Made by a program: the position numbers and the translations under genes. From an uncultured Acetatifactor sp. (GTDB lineage Bacteria; Bacillota; Clostridia; Lachnospirales; Lachnospiraceae), in contig CAJUCE010000018.1 in NCBI GenBank assembly GCA_910584865.1, positions 1-64,000 on the forward strand: DNA of 64,000 nucleotides. Direction: 5' to 3'. Below, in pieces: positions 53,453 through 62,092 of this stretch (positions within the stretch are counted from its first letter, which is position 1; each line of letters starts with the position of its first letter). Under the pieces are notes generated by a model. It saw only the letters and a program-made list of their open reading frames with translations. It was not told the origin of the DNA and did not search any database.

Positions 53453-54628
53453 ATGAATTATTATGAAGAAGCATTGAAAATGCATGAGGAAAACAAGGGC
53501 AAGATTGCGGTCAGCAGCAAAGTAAAACTGGAGAGCCGCGACGACTTAAGCATCGCCTACACACCGGGTGTTGCGGAGCCCTGCCGGGAAATTGCCAAAG
53601 ATAAGAAAAACGTCTTCAAATACACCGCCAAGAGCAATCTGGTAGCCGTGGTTTCCGACGGCACCGCAGTACTTGGACTGGGCGATATCGGCCCGGAAGC
53701 CGCTATCCCCGTGATGGAGGGCAAATCCATCCTGTTCAAGCAGTTCGGCAATGTGGACGCGTTTCCCATCTGCCTGGACACCAAGGATCCGGAAGAGATC
53801 ATCAAGGCCGTAAAGCAGCTGGCTCCGGTATTCGGCGGCATCAATCTGGAAGATATCTCCGCCCCGAAATGTTTTGACATCGAACAGCGCCTGGAAGCGG
53901 AATTGGACATCCCCGTATTCCATGACGATCAGCACGGCACCGCCATCGTGGTAACCGCCGCCCTGATGAATGCGTTAAAGGTAACCGGCAAGAAGATCGA
54001 TGAAATCCGTGTAGTCCTGAACGGCCCCGGCTCCGCAGGCACCGCCATCATCAAAATGATGCTGACAGCAGGCGTAAAACACATCATTGCCTGCGATACA
54101 AAGGGAATTCTCTATAAAGACAGACCCGTAGGCATCACGGGACATAAGAAGATGCTCTGCGAGATCACCAATCTGGAAGACCGCAGAGGCGGCCTGGCAG
54201 AAGCCCTGGTAGGCGCGGATGTATTTATCGGCGTCTCTGTAGCCGGCGTGCTGACACCGGAAATGATTAAGACCATGAATGCAGATCCCATTGTGTTCGC
54301 CATGGCAAATCCTGTGCCGGAGATTATGTATGAGGATGCAATGGCCGCAGGCGTGAAGGTGATGGGGACCGGACGCTCCGACTTCCCCAACCAGATCAAC
54401 AATGTCCTGGCTTTCCCCGGCATCTTCCGCGGCGCTCTGGACGCAGGCGCAAGAGATATCAATAATGAGATGAAGCTTGCCGCCGCTACAGCCATAGCCG
54501 AGCTGGTAGAACCGGAAAAGCTGTGCCCTGAGTACATCATCCCCTCTGCCCTGGATCCCAGGGTAGCTAAGCATGTATCCGAGTGCGTGGCAGCGGCTGC
54601 TGTCAGATCCGGCGCCGTGAGAAAATAA
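53453..54628 (+). CDS. NAD(P)-dependent malic enzyme (malate dehydrogenase, decarboxylating)
   Basis: 391 residues. It has the malic-enzyme opening (SKVKLESRDDLSIAYTPGVA), the substrate/metal site HDDQHGTAIVVTAAL (about 165), and the nucleotide fold VVLNGPGSAGTAI (about 200). It turns malate into pyruvate and CO2 with reduced cofactor. It has its own strong promoter and follows aspA. Confidence 0.96.
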   Translation: MNYYEEALKMHEENKGKIAVSSKVKLESRDDLSIAYTPGVAEPCREIAKDKKNVFKYTAKSNLVAVVSDGTAVLGLGDIGPEAAIPVMEGKSILFKQFGNVDAFPICLDTKDPEEIIKAVKQLAPVFGGINLEDISAPKCFDIEQRLEAELDIPVFHDDQHGTAIVVTAALMNALKVTGKKIDEIRVVLNGPGSAGTAIIKMMLTAGVKHIIACDTKGILYKDRPVGITGHKKMLCEITNLEDRRGGLAEALVGADVFIGVSVAGVLTPEMIKTMNADPIVFAMANPVPEIMYEDAMAAGVKVMGTGRSDFPNQINNVLAFPGIFRGALDAGARDINNEMKLAAATAIAELVEPEKLCPEYIIPSALDPRVAKHVSECVAAAAVRSGAVRK

Positions 54629-54653
54629 TTTTCGGGAACGCTTTCGCCTCAAC

Positions 54654-54702
54654 ACAAACAGTCTCATTCACAGCAAAAACAGTGTGCAATGAGGCTGTTT
54701 GT
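54654..54702 (+). terminator. hairpin after malic enzyme gene
   Basis: ACAAACAG-x-CTCATT pairs with AATGAG-x-CTGTTTGT (about 14 pairs, one break). No T run follows. It lies 25 bp after the stop and probably ends or pauses transcription. Confidence 0.5.
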
Positions 54703-54787
54703 GCACAATGCCTCAGATACCATACTTTCCGTATAATTCATGCCGCTTTTCTCTGTTACCGGTAATATTCTCAATCATGCATATAAT

Positions 54788-54880
54788 GGAAAGAGAGCAT
54801 TCCATGGAAGAAGGGCATTCCAAAAAAGAATACTTCTTGAAAAGGACGTTCCCTCCTTCCATGAAGAAATTTCCATGAAA
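54788..54880 (+). repeat. ATGGARGA-family leader repeats (degenerate)
   Basis: A run of related units (ATGGAAGAAGGGCATTCC, then diverged copies) upstream of the IMPase-family gene. The 325-bp gap 54629-54953 holds the hairpin above, this array and the ribosome site AAGGAG. Confidence 0.6.
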
Positions 54881-54953
54881 AAAGAACTCGCCTGGGAAAA
54901 GATGTTCTTTGGAAGAAATGTCCCCCGCAAAATAATGCAAAGGAGAAGATATT

Positions 54954-55787
54954 ATGAGGCTGACAAACATAGATATGACAACTTCTCAAGAAAAATGCGC
55001 TTCCCAAAATGGGGCACGCCCTCTGGAACAATTACTGCAAAACATCATTGAAATTGTCCGCAGCTGTGATACGATTTTGCTCAGTGCAGACGACATCCAG
55101 CGCAAAATACATCAAAAAACCGGAAAGGGGAATTTCGTCACCGATTATGACTCAAAAGTACAGGACATTCTGAAAAAGCGCCTGATGGAACTGGTACCGG
55201 AAGCCGCCTTTCTGGGAGAAGAGGATCAGATGGACCAGACAGACATTTCAAAGGGATATGCCTTCATTGTGGATCCGATAGACGGCACGGCCAACTTCAC
55301 CAGAGGCTATAATGTCAGCTGCATCAGCGTAGCATTGGCTCTGGACGGTTCTCCCATCCTGGGCGTCATCTCCAATCCTTATCAGAAGGAAACCTATCAT
55401 GCCATAAAAGGAAAAGGCGCCTACCTGAACGGAACACAGATTTTCGCTTCCGGCAGGACGCTTGAGGAGGGACTGATCCTGTTCGGGACAGCCCCCTATC
55501 ATGCAGAACTGACCCGGCAATCCTTCGAAGTGGCTTACCGCTATATGTCCCGGGCACAGGATCTGCGGAGAAGCGGATCGGCCGCCCTTGACCTGTGCGC
55601 GATTGCAAGCGGAAAAGCAGAATTTTTCTTCGAGCTGTGTCTGTGCCCCTGGGATTATGCGGCCGGCGCTCTGCTTGTGGAGGAGGCCGGAGGAAATGTC
55701 AGCAATCTGCAGGGACAACCCATCACCTATGACAGAAAGCAAACCATCACAGCCAGGGCTCCCAAGGTTGAGCTGCTGCAATTCTGA
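54954..55787 (+). CDS. inositol monophosphatase-family enzyme
   Basis: 277 residues with the three metal-site motifs of the family: GEED (about 87), DPIDGTANF (about 106), and WDYAAGALLVEEAGG (about 225). The family dephosphorylates inositol-1-phosphate or related sugar phosphates and PAP. The ribosome site AAGGAG is 8 bases from the ATG. The N-terminal 20 residues look non-conserved. Confidence 0.92.
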   Translation: MRLTNIDMTTSQEKCASQNGARPLEQLLQNIIEIVRSCDTILLSADDIQRKIHQKTGKGNFVTDYDSKVQDILKKRLMELVPEAAFLGEEDQMDQTDISKGYAFIVDPIDGTANFTRGYNVSCISVALALDGSPILGVISNPYQKETYHAIKGKGAYLNGTQIFASGRTLEEGLILFGTAPYHAELTRQSFEVAYRYMSRAQDLRRSGSAALDLCAIASGKAEFFFELCLCPWDYAAGALLVEEAGGNVSNLQGQPITYDRKQTITARAPKVELLQF

Positions 55788-55802
55788 AATCAATCCCATT
55801 AC

Positions 55803-55827
55803 CCGGCTGCATTCACGCTGCAGCCGG
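55803..55827. terminator. hairpin between convergent genes
   Basis: Perfect 9-bp stem CCGGCTGCA/TGCAGCCGG with loop TTCACGC. It lies between the convergent IMPase and GNAT genes; there is no T tract on either side. Confidence 0.5.
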
Positions 55828-55870
55828 CTCTATATCGACAGCCACAATTGACTGCCAAAAGCTTCGTACC

Positions 55871-56896
55871 TCACCACCCCAAAATCTCATAAGCGATATA
55901 TGCCTGATCGAAATGATATCCCAGCTTTTCCGCCAGAGCCGCAGACCATAAATTCTGGGCATCCCAACTGGGATACCATCCTCTCTTCCTACATTCCAGG
56001 ATCAGCTTTGCTCCGCAAATATAGGCGAGTCCCCGCCTGCGGTAATCCTGCCTGGTATCGATCTCCACTTCGATGGAACGGCTTACCGCCGCCTCTCTAT
56101 AATCCTTTTCCACAGCATCTGCTTTTCTCGCGTAATCTCTGTCTTCTCCGGAACACTCCTCTCCCATAGCATGCTTTGCTCCCTGGGAACACTCCTCTCC
56201 CATAAAATGCTTCGCTCCCTGGAAATACTCCTCCCCTATGAAATACTTTGCTCCCTGGAAATCCCTTTCTCCTATAAAATATGTTTCACCCCTCGTAAAT
56301 CGATAATTCCCTAAAATATCACAGCCGGCATAAGAGGAGGCACCTGAGACCGGCTCGCCATCCTTCAAAATCACCGCTCCCATGCCGTACTTCCGATATC
56401 TATCATAATCTTCATACTGGTATACCCAATCCCTGCACCATGGAATCTCCCTACACCGCCAGAATAAAGTTTCATCCATCATTCTCAGTTCATATTCTTC
56501 TGGCAGAGCCTCTACTGCCTTCCGGAGTTTTTCCAGCACCTGCTCCGTAAAAATATCCGGCTCCTTCCGAATCCCATATCTGAGCACCTTCTTCGCCCTG
56601 GAGCGTTCTTCCATTCCATAGCAATTCTCAATCAACGCCGCCCACTTCCCGTCCCCGGGCACCATAATTACAAAATCCTGTCCGCAGCACTGCGGCTTAT
56701 ACAATACAAGCTCTCTGTTGGGCTTCCCCGCCAGGAAGCAGAAATCTCCCAGCAAAGCCATAGCCGAGGAAGGCGCTTTTGCTGAATCCCCGTAGAGCCG
56801 GCCCATTACTCCCTGCAGACAGGCCCATATCATCGGTTCCTGCCATCCCTGAAACAGGCTTGCCGCATTTTCTCCCTGTGTTATCTCAAAAATCAT
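55871..56896 (-). CDS. GNAT acetyltransferase interrupted by repeats
   Basis: 341 residues. The C-terminus holds EVEIDTRQDYRRRGLAYICG, LILECRKRGWYPSWDA and NLWSAALAEKLGYH, typical of a Firmicute GNAT family (the PF12746 type). Between the strand SGASSYAG and this core lies an insert (about 202-246) of 12-residue repeats (GAKYFIGEEYFQ-like) followed by a charged linker. Family members normally join these parts directly, so the insert is a local expansion. The substrate is unknown. The gene is convergent with the IMPase gene. Confidence 0.82.
   Translation of the reverse strand: MIFEITQGENAASLFQGWQEPMIWACLQGVMGRLYGDSAKAPSSAMALLGDFCFLAGKPNRELVLYKPQCCGQDFVIMVPGDGKWAALIENCYGMEERSRAKKVLRYGIRKEPDIFTEQVLEKLRKAVEALPEEYELRMMDETLFWRCREIPWCRDWVYQYEDYDRYRKYGMGAVILKDGEPVSGASSYAGCDILGNYRFTRGETYFIGERDFQGAKYFIGEEYFQGAKHFMGEECSQGAKHAMGEECSGEDRDYARKADAVEKDYREAAVSRSIEVEIDTRQDYRRRGLAYICGAKLILECRKRGWYPSWDAQNLWSAALAEKLGYHFDQAYIAYEILGW
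56158..56290 (-). repeat. 36-bp coding repeat in the GNAT gene
   Basis: Three to four 36-bp units encoding GAK(Y/H)FxGEExxQ. The unit holds GGGAGAGGAGTGTTCC, resembling the leader repeats found elsewhere in the window. Confidence 0.75.
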
Positions 56897-56976
56897 CCTT
56901 TCCTCCTTTTTTCAGGAACCTTCTTACTTTCATCTCACATAACCCTGCCGGTTATTGGAAAATCTGCAATATTTTA

Positions 56977-57813
56977 TCATTTTTCCAACTTCTGCCTGTC
57001 TGCCTTCCGTTTTGAAGCAGCCAGCAGGCCTCCTGTAGCTGCCACCACCAAAACCACCAGAATAACCGCCAGCGCCACGGTTCCCTGATTGATTTTCGGT
57101 ACAATACGCTTCCTCCCCCCGCTTTGCGCCTCCCGGACTCCGTCTTTCCGCCCTGCATCGGAAGCCGGTGAAATATCTATAGCCGGCACACCCTCCGGAA
57201 ACAATTTTTCAAGATCCGCCGTCGGATCATCCAGGCAAATCCAGACATTCCGGTGTCCGAAATAATACCCCACACAGCCCCACTTCTTTCCGTTCCCGTC
57301 CACATACAAACTTTGATACTCAGGAGTATAAGAATCGGCCGTCATCTCCGTATACACCTCCGAACCCGGATATTTCCAGAAAAGAACGGTCTCTCCTATA
57401 TATTTATCATCCAAAGCTCCGTTTTCCCGGACGATTTTGTCTGCATTTTCTTCCTGAAAAGAAATGCTGTCATACTCCGGTTCCATATATTCCATCGGCA
57501 TCCAGCCCACAGTGCCCTGATAATCGTCACAGATTCCCCAGGAAACACCGTCCGCATCCTCATAGATATAGAGAATCCCGACCCTGTATCCGTTCTCCCA
57601 GGTAGTTACCGTTATGGGCATCTCGGGACTTTTATATAAAATAACCTCTCCATCCGGTCCGTTGGCTATGTATACCCGATTGACATACGTGCATTCTTCC
57701 GCATGCCTATGGTAAAAGGAGTCCTCCGGCTCCCAGATCACATCCGCCTTTACGGAAATCCTACACAGCATAGCGCAAACCATACCCGCCATCACAAACA
57801 GTATTTTTTTCAT
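56977..57813 (-). CDS. exported SH3-type protein with C-terminal anchor
   Basis: 278 residues from the ATG with AGGAGG 8 bases upstream. Signal peptide (about 1-23), two SH3-like beta domains (about 25-210; ADVIWEPEDSFY, GTVGWMPMEYMEP), a linker, then a C-terminal membrane segment (about 245-268) and basic tail. Probably a wall-sensing surface protein. It forms a likely operon with the membrane protein and MFS genes upstream. Confidence 0.8.
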   Translation of the reverse strand: MKKILFVMAGMVCAMLCRISVKADVIWEPEDSFYHRHAEECTYVNRVYIANGPDGEVILYKSPEMPITVTTWENGYRVGILYIYEDADGVSWGICDDYQGTVGWMPMEYMEPEYDSISFQEENADKIVRENGALDDKYIGETVLFWKYPGSEVYTEMTADSYTPEYQSLYVDGNGKKWGCVGYYFGHRNVWICLDDPTADLEKLFPEGVPAIDISPASDAGRKDGVREAQSGGRKRIVPKINQGTVALAVILVVLVVAATGGLLAASKRKADRQKLEK

Positions 57814-57843
57814 AATCATCTCCTCCTATTTGCAGACTCTTTG

Positions 57844-58371
57844 CTACAACAGCCGCATACCAAACCATCCCAGCATCCATGAACATCCGTTCGCCACGAG
57901 AGACAGCCGGACAGGACTTTTGATTTTCCATCCAAAATAACCCGCATATTCCCTGTAAACCCATGCCTCCGCTGCCACCACAGCGATTTCAGCCAGGATC
58001 TGAATCAGAAGCTGCGGAATGGACGGCAGAAATATTCCTCCCAGCCAACATACTAAAACAGCCGGCGGGTTGGTCAGCAGATTCACGATTACCACCAATC
58101 TCCATCCTGTAGCTTCCTTTTCTTCCCCTTCTGCATGGACATTTCTCCCGGCATACTTTCTCCCGGCATGCGGCGCTCCCTCCGCCCCGCTGCGCTTCTC
58201 TTCTATAACATCCGTTCCCCCTGTTTGCGCCGGTTCTGTCTGCGGCTCCTCCGCGTCCCTCCGCCCGAAAAACGCCCTCCTGCCACGCAGCAGAATGCAG
58301 ATCAGAACCAGTTCAATCACGACAGTCAACACGAGAGATATGCCAAACATTTCCGTCAGATAAACCGCCAT
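57844..58371 (-). CDS. membrane protein of unknown function
   Basis: 175 residues with about four membrane segments (8-28, 92-112, 116-140, 152-172) and a charged loop (30-85). The ribosome site GGAGAGAGG is 5 bases from the ATG. It overlaps the end of the MFS gene by 16 bp, so it is translationally coupled. No family was recognised. Confidence 0.72.
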   Translation of the reverse strand: MAVYLTEMFGISLVLTVVIELVLICILLRGRRAFFGRRDAEEPQTEPAQTGGTDVIEEKRSGAEGAPHAGRKYAGRNVHAEGEEKEATGWRLVVIVNLLTNPPAVLVCWLGGIFLPSIPQLLIQILAEIAVVAAEAWVYREYAGYFGWKIKSPVRLSLVANGCSWMLGWFGMRLL

Positions 58372-59576
58372 TTACACCTCTCTCCGATCCCGGCTACCAT
58401 CAACAGCGCCAATGAAAGAAGGCTGCCCGCGCATCCCGGACTACCGCCCCTTGCCGCAGGCAGCAAGCCCAGATACCCGGGCAGGAATCCCAAAAACAGA
58501 GCAAATGTCAGAACTCCGAAGACAAAACCCGGCCGCTTCGGCATAAGGCATCCCATCCCATACAGGGTCACCGGCATGGTCATATTGAACAAAAACAAGG
58601 CTGCCAGGCCGACAGGCATTACAAACGAGAGCAGATAGCAGCACGCCGCCGCACTTAAGGAGACTGCCGCGGTCTTTCGCATCCCCCACCGCGCCGCGAC
58701 AAAACCTCCTGCAGCTTTACCGCCCGCTATGGCAAACACAGTCAAAATACCCGCCAAAACTCCTGTTTTCCAGGGGAAATTAACTGCCATTCCCACATAG
58801 GACCGCAGGATTACAACTATCATACAGCATGCCGCAGCTCTTATTGTTTTCCCGTGTTCTTTTGCATGTCCTGTTAGATCGTTTTGTCCGTTTCCGCAGT
58901 TCTTTCCTTCCGTCTGCAAGTCTCCCCTCTTTCCTCTCACCCGGCATCCCGGCTCAGCAGACGGCTCGTATTTCGGGCTGAAGCTTTCCCGCTCTTTCCG
59001 ATTCTCTGTCTGCACCAAAAACTCCCTTTTCCCGGCCTTTCCCGTCCTGTATGTTTCCGCTCCGCACAAAAGCAAAGTCACGATACCAATTCCCCAAAGA
59101 ACAGCCTCCCATCCTCCGCTTTTCCCCATCCATGTCCCCAGATACAGTCCCAACGCCCCCGGCGCCACAAACACGCCCAGTCCTCTGCCCTGCCATCCTT
59201 CCTGCCAGTCCTCCCGTATGGTTCCCACGCCGCCTCCTACATGAAACAAGGCATTTCCGATCCCCAGTATCACCGGATGCAAAACAGCTCCCGAGAGGGT
59301 ACACAAAATACCTGCCAGAGCTGTCATAAGCGCATAATCCCGCTTCCGTTTCCCGCAGTCGCGGATCAGGGTATCCAGCAACACTCCCATAGGCATCTGC
59401 AGTGCAAAGGCACAGAAATTGTACAGCAATAGATAAAAATATCCGTTATCCTCTCTCAGGAATCTGCCGAACATCGCCAGCGCACATACACAGTCCACTA
59501 ACAGATGCAGAAGACAATACCATGCCGTCCTGTGTATCCTCCTGTTTTTGGCTTTATCCAAGACCTGCACCCCCAT
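58356..59576 (-). CDS. MFS-like 12-TM membrane protein
   Basis: 406 residues with about twelve membrane segments, a charged central loop (about 190-240), and a GKAAGGFVAARWGMRK-type loop (about 285), similar to the major facilitator loop motif. Substrate unknown. The start is uncertain (ATG with AAGGA only one base away; a later start is possible). Confidence 0.72.
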   Translation of the reverse strand: MGVQVLDKAKNRRIHRTAWYCLLHLLVDCVCALAMFGRFLREDNGYFYLLLYNFCAFALQMPMGVLLDTLIRDCGKRKRDYALMTALAGILCTLSGAVLHPVILGIGNALFHVGGGVGTIREDWQEGWQGRGLGVFVAPGALGLYLGTWMGKSGGWEAVLWGIGIVTLLLCGAETYRTGKAGKREFLVQTENRKERESFSPKYEPSAEPGCRVRGKRGDLQTEGKNCGNGQNDLTGHAKEHGKTIRAAACCMIVVILRSYVGMAVNFPWKTGVLAGILTVFAIAGGKAAGGFVAARWGMRKTAAVSLSAAACCYLLSFVMPVGLAALFLFNMTMPVTLYGMGCLMPKRPGFVFGVLTFALFLGFLPGYLGLLPAARGGSPGCAGSLLSLALLMVAGIGERCKWRFI

Positions 59577-59608
59577 TCCTTTTCATTGACGGTGTGATAC
59601 GATGTGAC

Positions 59609-61150
59609 TCACAAAGATCCCGCTTCCTCCACCACCCCCATAAACACCGGAATGCCTGTCTCCATATCCAGAATCATATATACAAATGGCCTGTTCAAAT
59701 ACACAATCCGGGTATCAGGCGACACCAGCACCGCACATCTATCCTGCATTTCCACCGCAGTGGCAGCCCCGGCTTTTGTTCCTTCCTCGTCCACCGCAAT
59801 GAAAGTCTTATGCAGCACTCTTCCGATATAGATATTGCCTCTTTCCGAATAACCAATCCCTGAGAAATCTGCCCTCACGGAATCAAATGCATCCTCCATG
59901 CCCATATCCTGCAGCACCCTGCTCATCTCGATGCTGTACTCACCCTCGTATTTCGGAATGGCCGCCTCCACCTGTACATCCTCCGTTTTGGCCAATATTT
60001 CGTGCAAAATTGTTCCGTCCAGCGAAGAGATATATTCCTGTACCGTCATGCCTTCCTCCGGAAGAAGGGCTGCAAAAGCATATCTTCCCTCCGCGTATTC
60101 TTTCAGAAACCCCTCTGCATGCGCGTCCTTCAGATACCGGCTCTCCGTGGAATACATCAGCTCCACATCCTGGACAGTGCCGTCCGCTTTCGTAAAAGTG
60201 CCCTCCCTCACCTGACCATCATGATACTTCTCCTGCCATTGTGCATCAAAGGCCAGCGCATTTACCAAATACATAACGGCATCCGGCGTAATCTCATCTA
60301 TGATCTCCTCGATCATACCGTCCGTCTTCTCCCTCACCCATCCGTTGATCTCCTGCAAAGCAGAATCATTGAACGGCACTCTGTATATCCCTGCTCCGAA
60401 GCGCTGTTCATTTTCCTGCAAAAAGCTCTGATCTACGGTAAACCGTTCATCCTCTGTAAACCAGATGCCGTTGGCCATGCTGAACTTAGCTCCGATTTGA
60501 TAAGCGGACAGATACCTAGCCAGCTCCGGCACGGCCAATCCCAACGCCTCCTCCATCTGTGCTCTGGTCTCCCCCTGTGCGCCGCCTGCGGTCATGGTCA
60601 ACGCAGTCATCACGGACAGCGGCGACAACAGAATATTCCTTCCGCTGCCTGTCTGCAGATACACATCCATGGGCATGGAAGCGTAAGGCGGAAGGCCATC
60701 TGCCGCCTCGCTGCAGTACTGCAGCAGTCGCACACTGAAATCCGTCACTGCCGCGGCACAGTCAACTCCATTCTCCGAATCCATCCGTCCGCCCCCGGAG
60801 GCATCCCCGGTTCCTGTAACCGTCTCTTTATCATTTGAAGTCTCTGTGCCGATACCGGCGCCATCACCTTCCCCGGATGCGCGGACTTCACTTTCTGCCG
60901 CACCCTGAAGACCTCCTCCAGCCGTCTGCCCATCCGCCCGATCCGCGGCCGCTCCTCTTACCGTCTGTCCATTGCCCGCTTCGTCTCCGTTGTCATTAGC
61001 CCCCGTCATTGTATCACTCCTGTCATTCCCTTCCTGTGCCGGAGTATCCGCAGCCGCCGAACCGAATCCGCAGCCGCCCATCATCCCTGTCATCCCCGCC
61101 AAAACAGTCAGTACCAGGACCGCCAACCTCTCTCTGCCGTATTTCCTCAT
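59609..61150 (-). CDS. lipoprotein serpin (serine protease inhibitor)
   Basis: 513 residues from the ATG with AAGGTGG upstream; a longer frame to 61258 only adds translated leader repeats. Lipobox GMMGGC anchors it outside the membrane; a Ser/Gly/Thr/Asp-rich linker (about 30-130) leads to a full serpin domain. The hinge is EEGTKAGAATAVE (about 454), and LNRPFVYMI is the serpin signature. Counting from the hinge Gly gives Arg as the likely P1 residue, suggesting inhibition of trypsin-like proteases, but the loop is about six residues longer than in antitrypsin. It may protect a gut bacterium from host or rival proteases. Confidence 0.92.
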   Translation of the reverse strand: MRKYGRERLAVLVLTVLAGMTGMMGGCGFGSAAADTPAQEGNDRSDTMTGANDNGDEAGNGQTVRGAAADRADGQTAGGGLQGAAESEVRASGEGDGAGIGTETSNDKETVTGTGDASGGGRMDSENGVDCAAAVTDFSVRLLQYCSEAADGLPPYASMPMDVYLQTGSGRNILLSPLSVMTALTMTAGGAQGETRAQMEEALGLAVPELARYLSAYQIGAKFSMANGIWFTEDERFTVDQSFLQENEQRFGAGIYRVPFNDSALQEINGWVREKTDGMIEEIIDEITPDAVMYLVNALAFDAQWQEKYHDGQVREGTFTKADGTVQDVELMYSTESRYLKDAHAEGFLKEYAEGRYAFAALLPEEGMTVQEYISSLDGTILHEILAKTEDVQVEAAIPKYEGEYSIEMSRVLQDMGMEDAFDSVRADFSGIGYSERGNIYIGRVLHKTFIAVDEEGTKAGAATAVEMQDRCAVLVSPDTRIVYLNRPFVYMILDMETGIPVFMGVVEEAGSL

Positions 61151-61205
61151 AAAAAATCCACCTTCCTTCCGTTTCCTGCGGACAGTTTTTCCAATTTCAG
61201 AGTAC

Positions 61206-61258
61206 TGTTGTCCCTCTTCTATGGAATGTCCTTCTTCTATGGAATGCTCCTCTTCCAT
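61206..61258 (-). repeat. ATGGARGA-family leader repeats of the serpin gene
   Basis: Three 18-bp units (ATGGAAGAGGAGCATTCC, ATAGAAGAAGGACATTCC, ATAGAAGAAGGGACAAC) about 55-110 bases upstream of the serpin start, within the 173-bp gap to the next gene. Confidence 0.8.
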
Positions 61259-61323
61259 AATAAACGGAAAAAATGTGGATAAGTTCCCTATACCAAAACA
61301 AAAAATATTATAGTACGCGCCCC

Positions 61324-61560
61324 TTAAAATCCCGCCATCATCATACCGATCAGCTGATCCCGCTGCACGGCATCCTCCGATCCTTTTGCTTTTGACGCCA
61401 TCCCCTCCAGTTCCATCTTACTTGCAGCGGCACGCATCAGCTTCTCCTGAAATTCCCGCTTCTCCTGCTCCGCTCTTGCCGCTCTCCGCTCCGCCTTTGC
61501 CCTGTTCTGCAGCCTGATACTTTGTTCCATGGAATGCAGCATCTGAGTCATATCATTCAT
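61324..61560 (-). CDS. 78-residue coiled-coil protein
   Basis: A small helical protein (MNDMTQMLHSMEQSIRLQNR, then a Lys/Arg/Glu-rich helix) ending in MMMAGF. The start is an ATG with AAGGAG 7 bases upstream; a TTG six codons earlier is less likely. Function unknown. Confidence 0.65.
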   Translation of the reverse strand: MNDMTQMLHSMEQSIRLQNRAKAERRAARAEQEKREFQEKLMRAAASKMELEGMASKAKGSEDAVQRDQLIGMMMAGF

Positions 61561-61789
61561 ATCTTCTCTCCTTTCCAATCTGTTCTTGCCTCTTTATCAT
61601 ATTTATCGGCAATTTGCCCTGTTTCTTTATGCACAATTCACTCTTTTTAATCAAATCGCCGGGAAAGCGGATACCTGCCGCATCCCTCCGGCCCATAATC
61701 CGAAGGAACGAAAACAGAATCCTTCTTTGGAAAAAATTTAGGAAAATGTGTGACGGTTCTTTAGAATAAAGGCCTATTATGGGAGAAAG

Positions 61790-61862
61790 GGTTTCCAATG
61801 GAAGAAGGAACTTTCCAATGAAAGAAGGGATTTTCCAACGAAAAAGTTTTCCATGGAAGAAG
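61790..61862 (+). repeat. ATGGARGA-family leader repeats before a 33-residue ORF
   Basis: Four units of 15-20 bp (ATGGAAGAAGGAACTTTCCA, then diverged copies). The 348-bp gap 61561-61908 holds this array; nothing else was seen. Confidence 0.8.
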
Positions 61863-61908
61863 TGCCTGGCATACATTGAAAGAAACCGGAATAACAGGAG
61901 GATACATT

Positions 61909-62010
61909 ATGAAAAAAAGAATCTGGATATACTTTGCCCTGTTTTTAGGGTTCCTGGCGATGATAAAATATTTTCGGAAAAATACCGTCTATATTCATCC
62001 CCAATCCTGA
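61909..62010 (+). CDS. 33-residue membrane peptide
   Basis: MKKRIWIYFALFLGFLAMIK then a short charged end YIHPQS. A single membrane helix (about 4-20). The ribosome site AGGAGG is 7 bases from the ATG, among the best in the window, and a strong terminator follows 28 bp after the stop, so this is a likely real small gene. Function unknown; type I toxin-like or regulatory peptide are possibilities. Confidence 0.55.
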   Translation: MKKRIWIYFALFLGFLAMIKYFRKNTVYIHPQS

Positions 62011-62037
62011 AATGTGCGCCGCCGGGCGCACAGCAAC

Positions 62038-62092
62038 AGAGGTTGCCGCATCTTTGATTTAACCATACTGATGCGGCAGCCTCTTTCCTTTT
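62038..62092 (+). terminator. rho-independent terminator of the 33-residue ORF
   Basis: Fifteen-pair stem AGAGGTTGCCGCATC/GATGCGGCAGCCTCT (one G-U pair), then TTTCCTTTT. Confidence 0.85.

Noticed and set aside
54740..55051. 103-codon plus-strand frame before the IMPase gene
   Set aside because: Translates degenerate leader repeats and overlaps the IMPase start in another frame.
61151..61258. Longer N-terminus of the serpin
   Set aside because: The extra residues are translated leader repeats placed before a proper lipoprotein signal and ribosome site.
61553..61876. 107-codon minus-strand frame
   Set aside because: Antisense through the leader repeats, no ribosome site and no domain.
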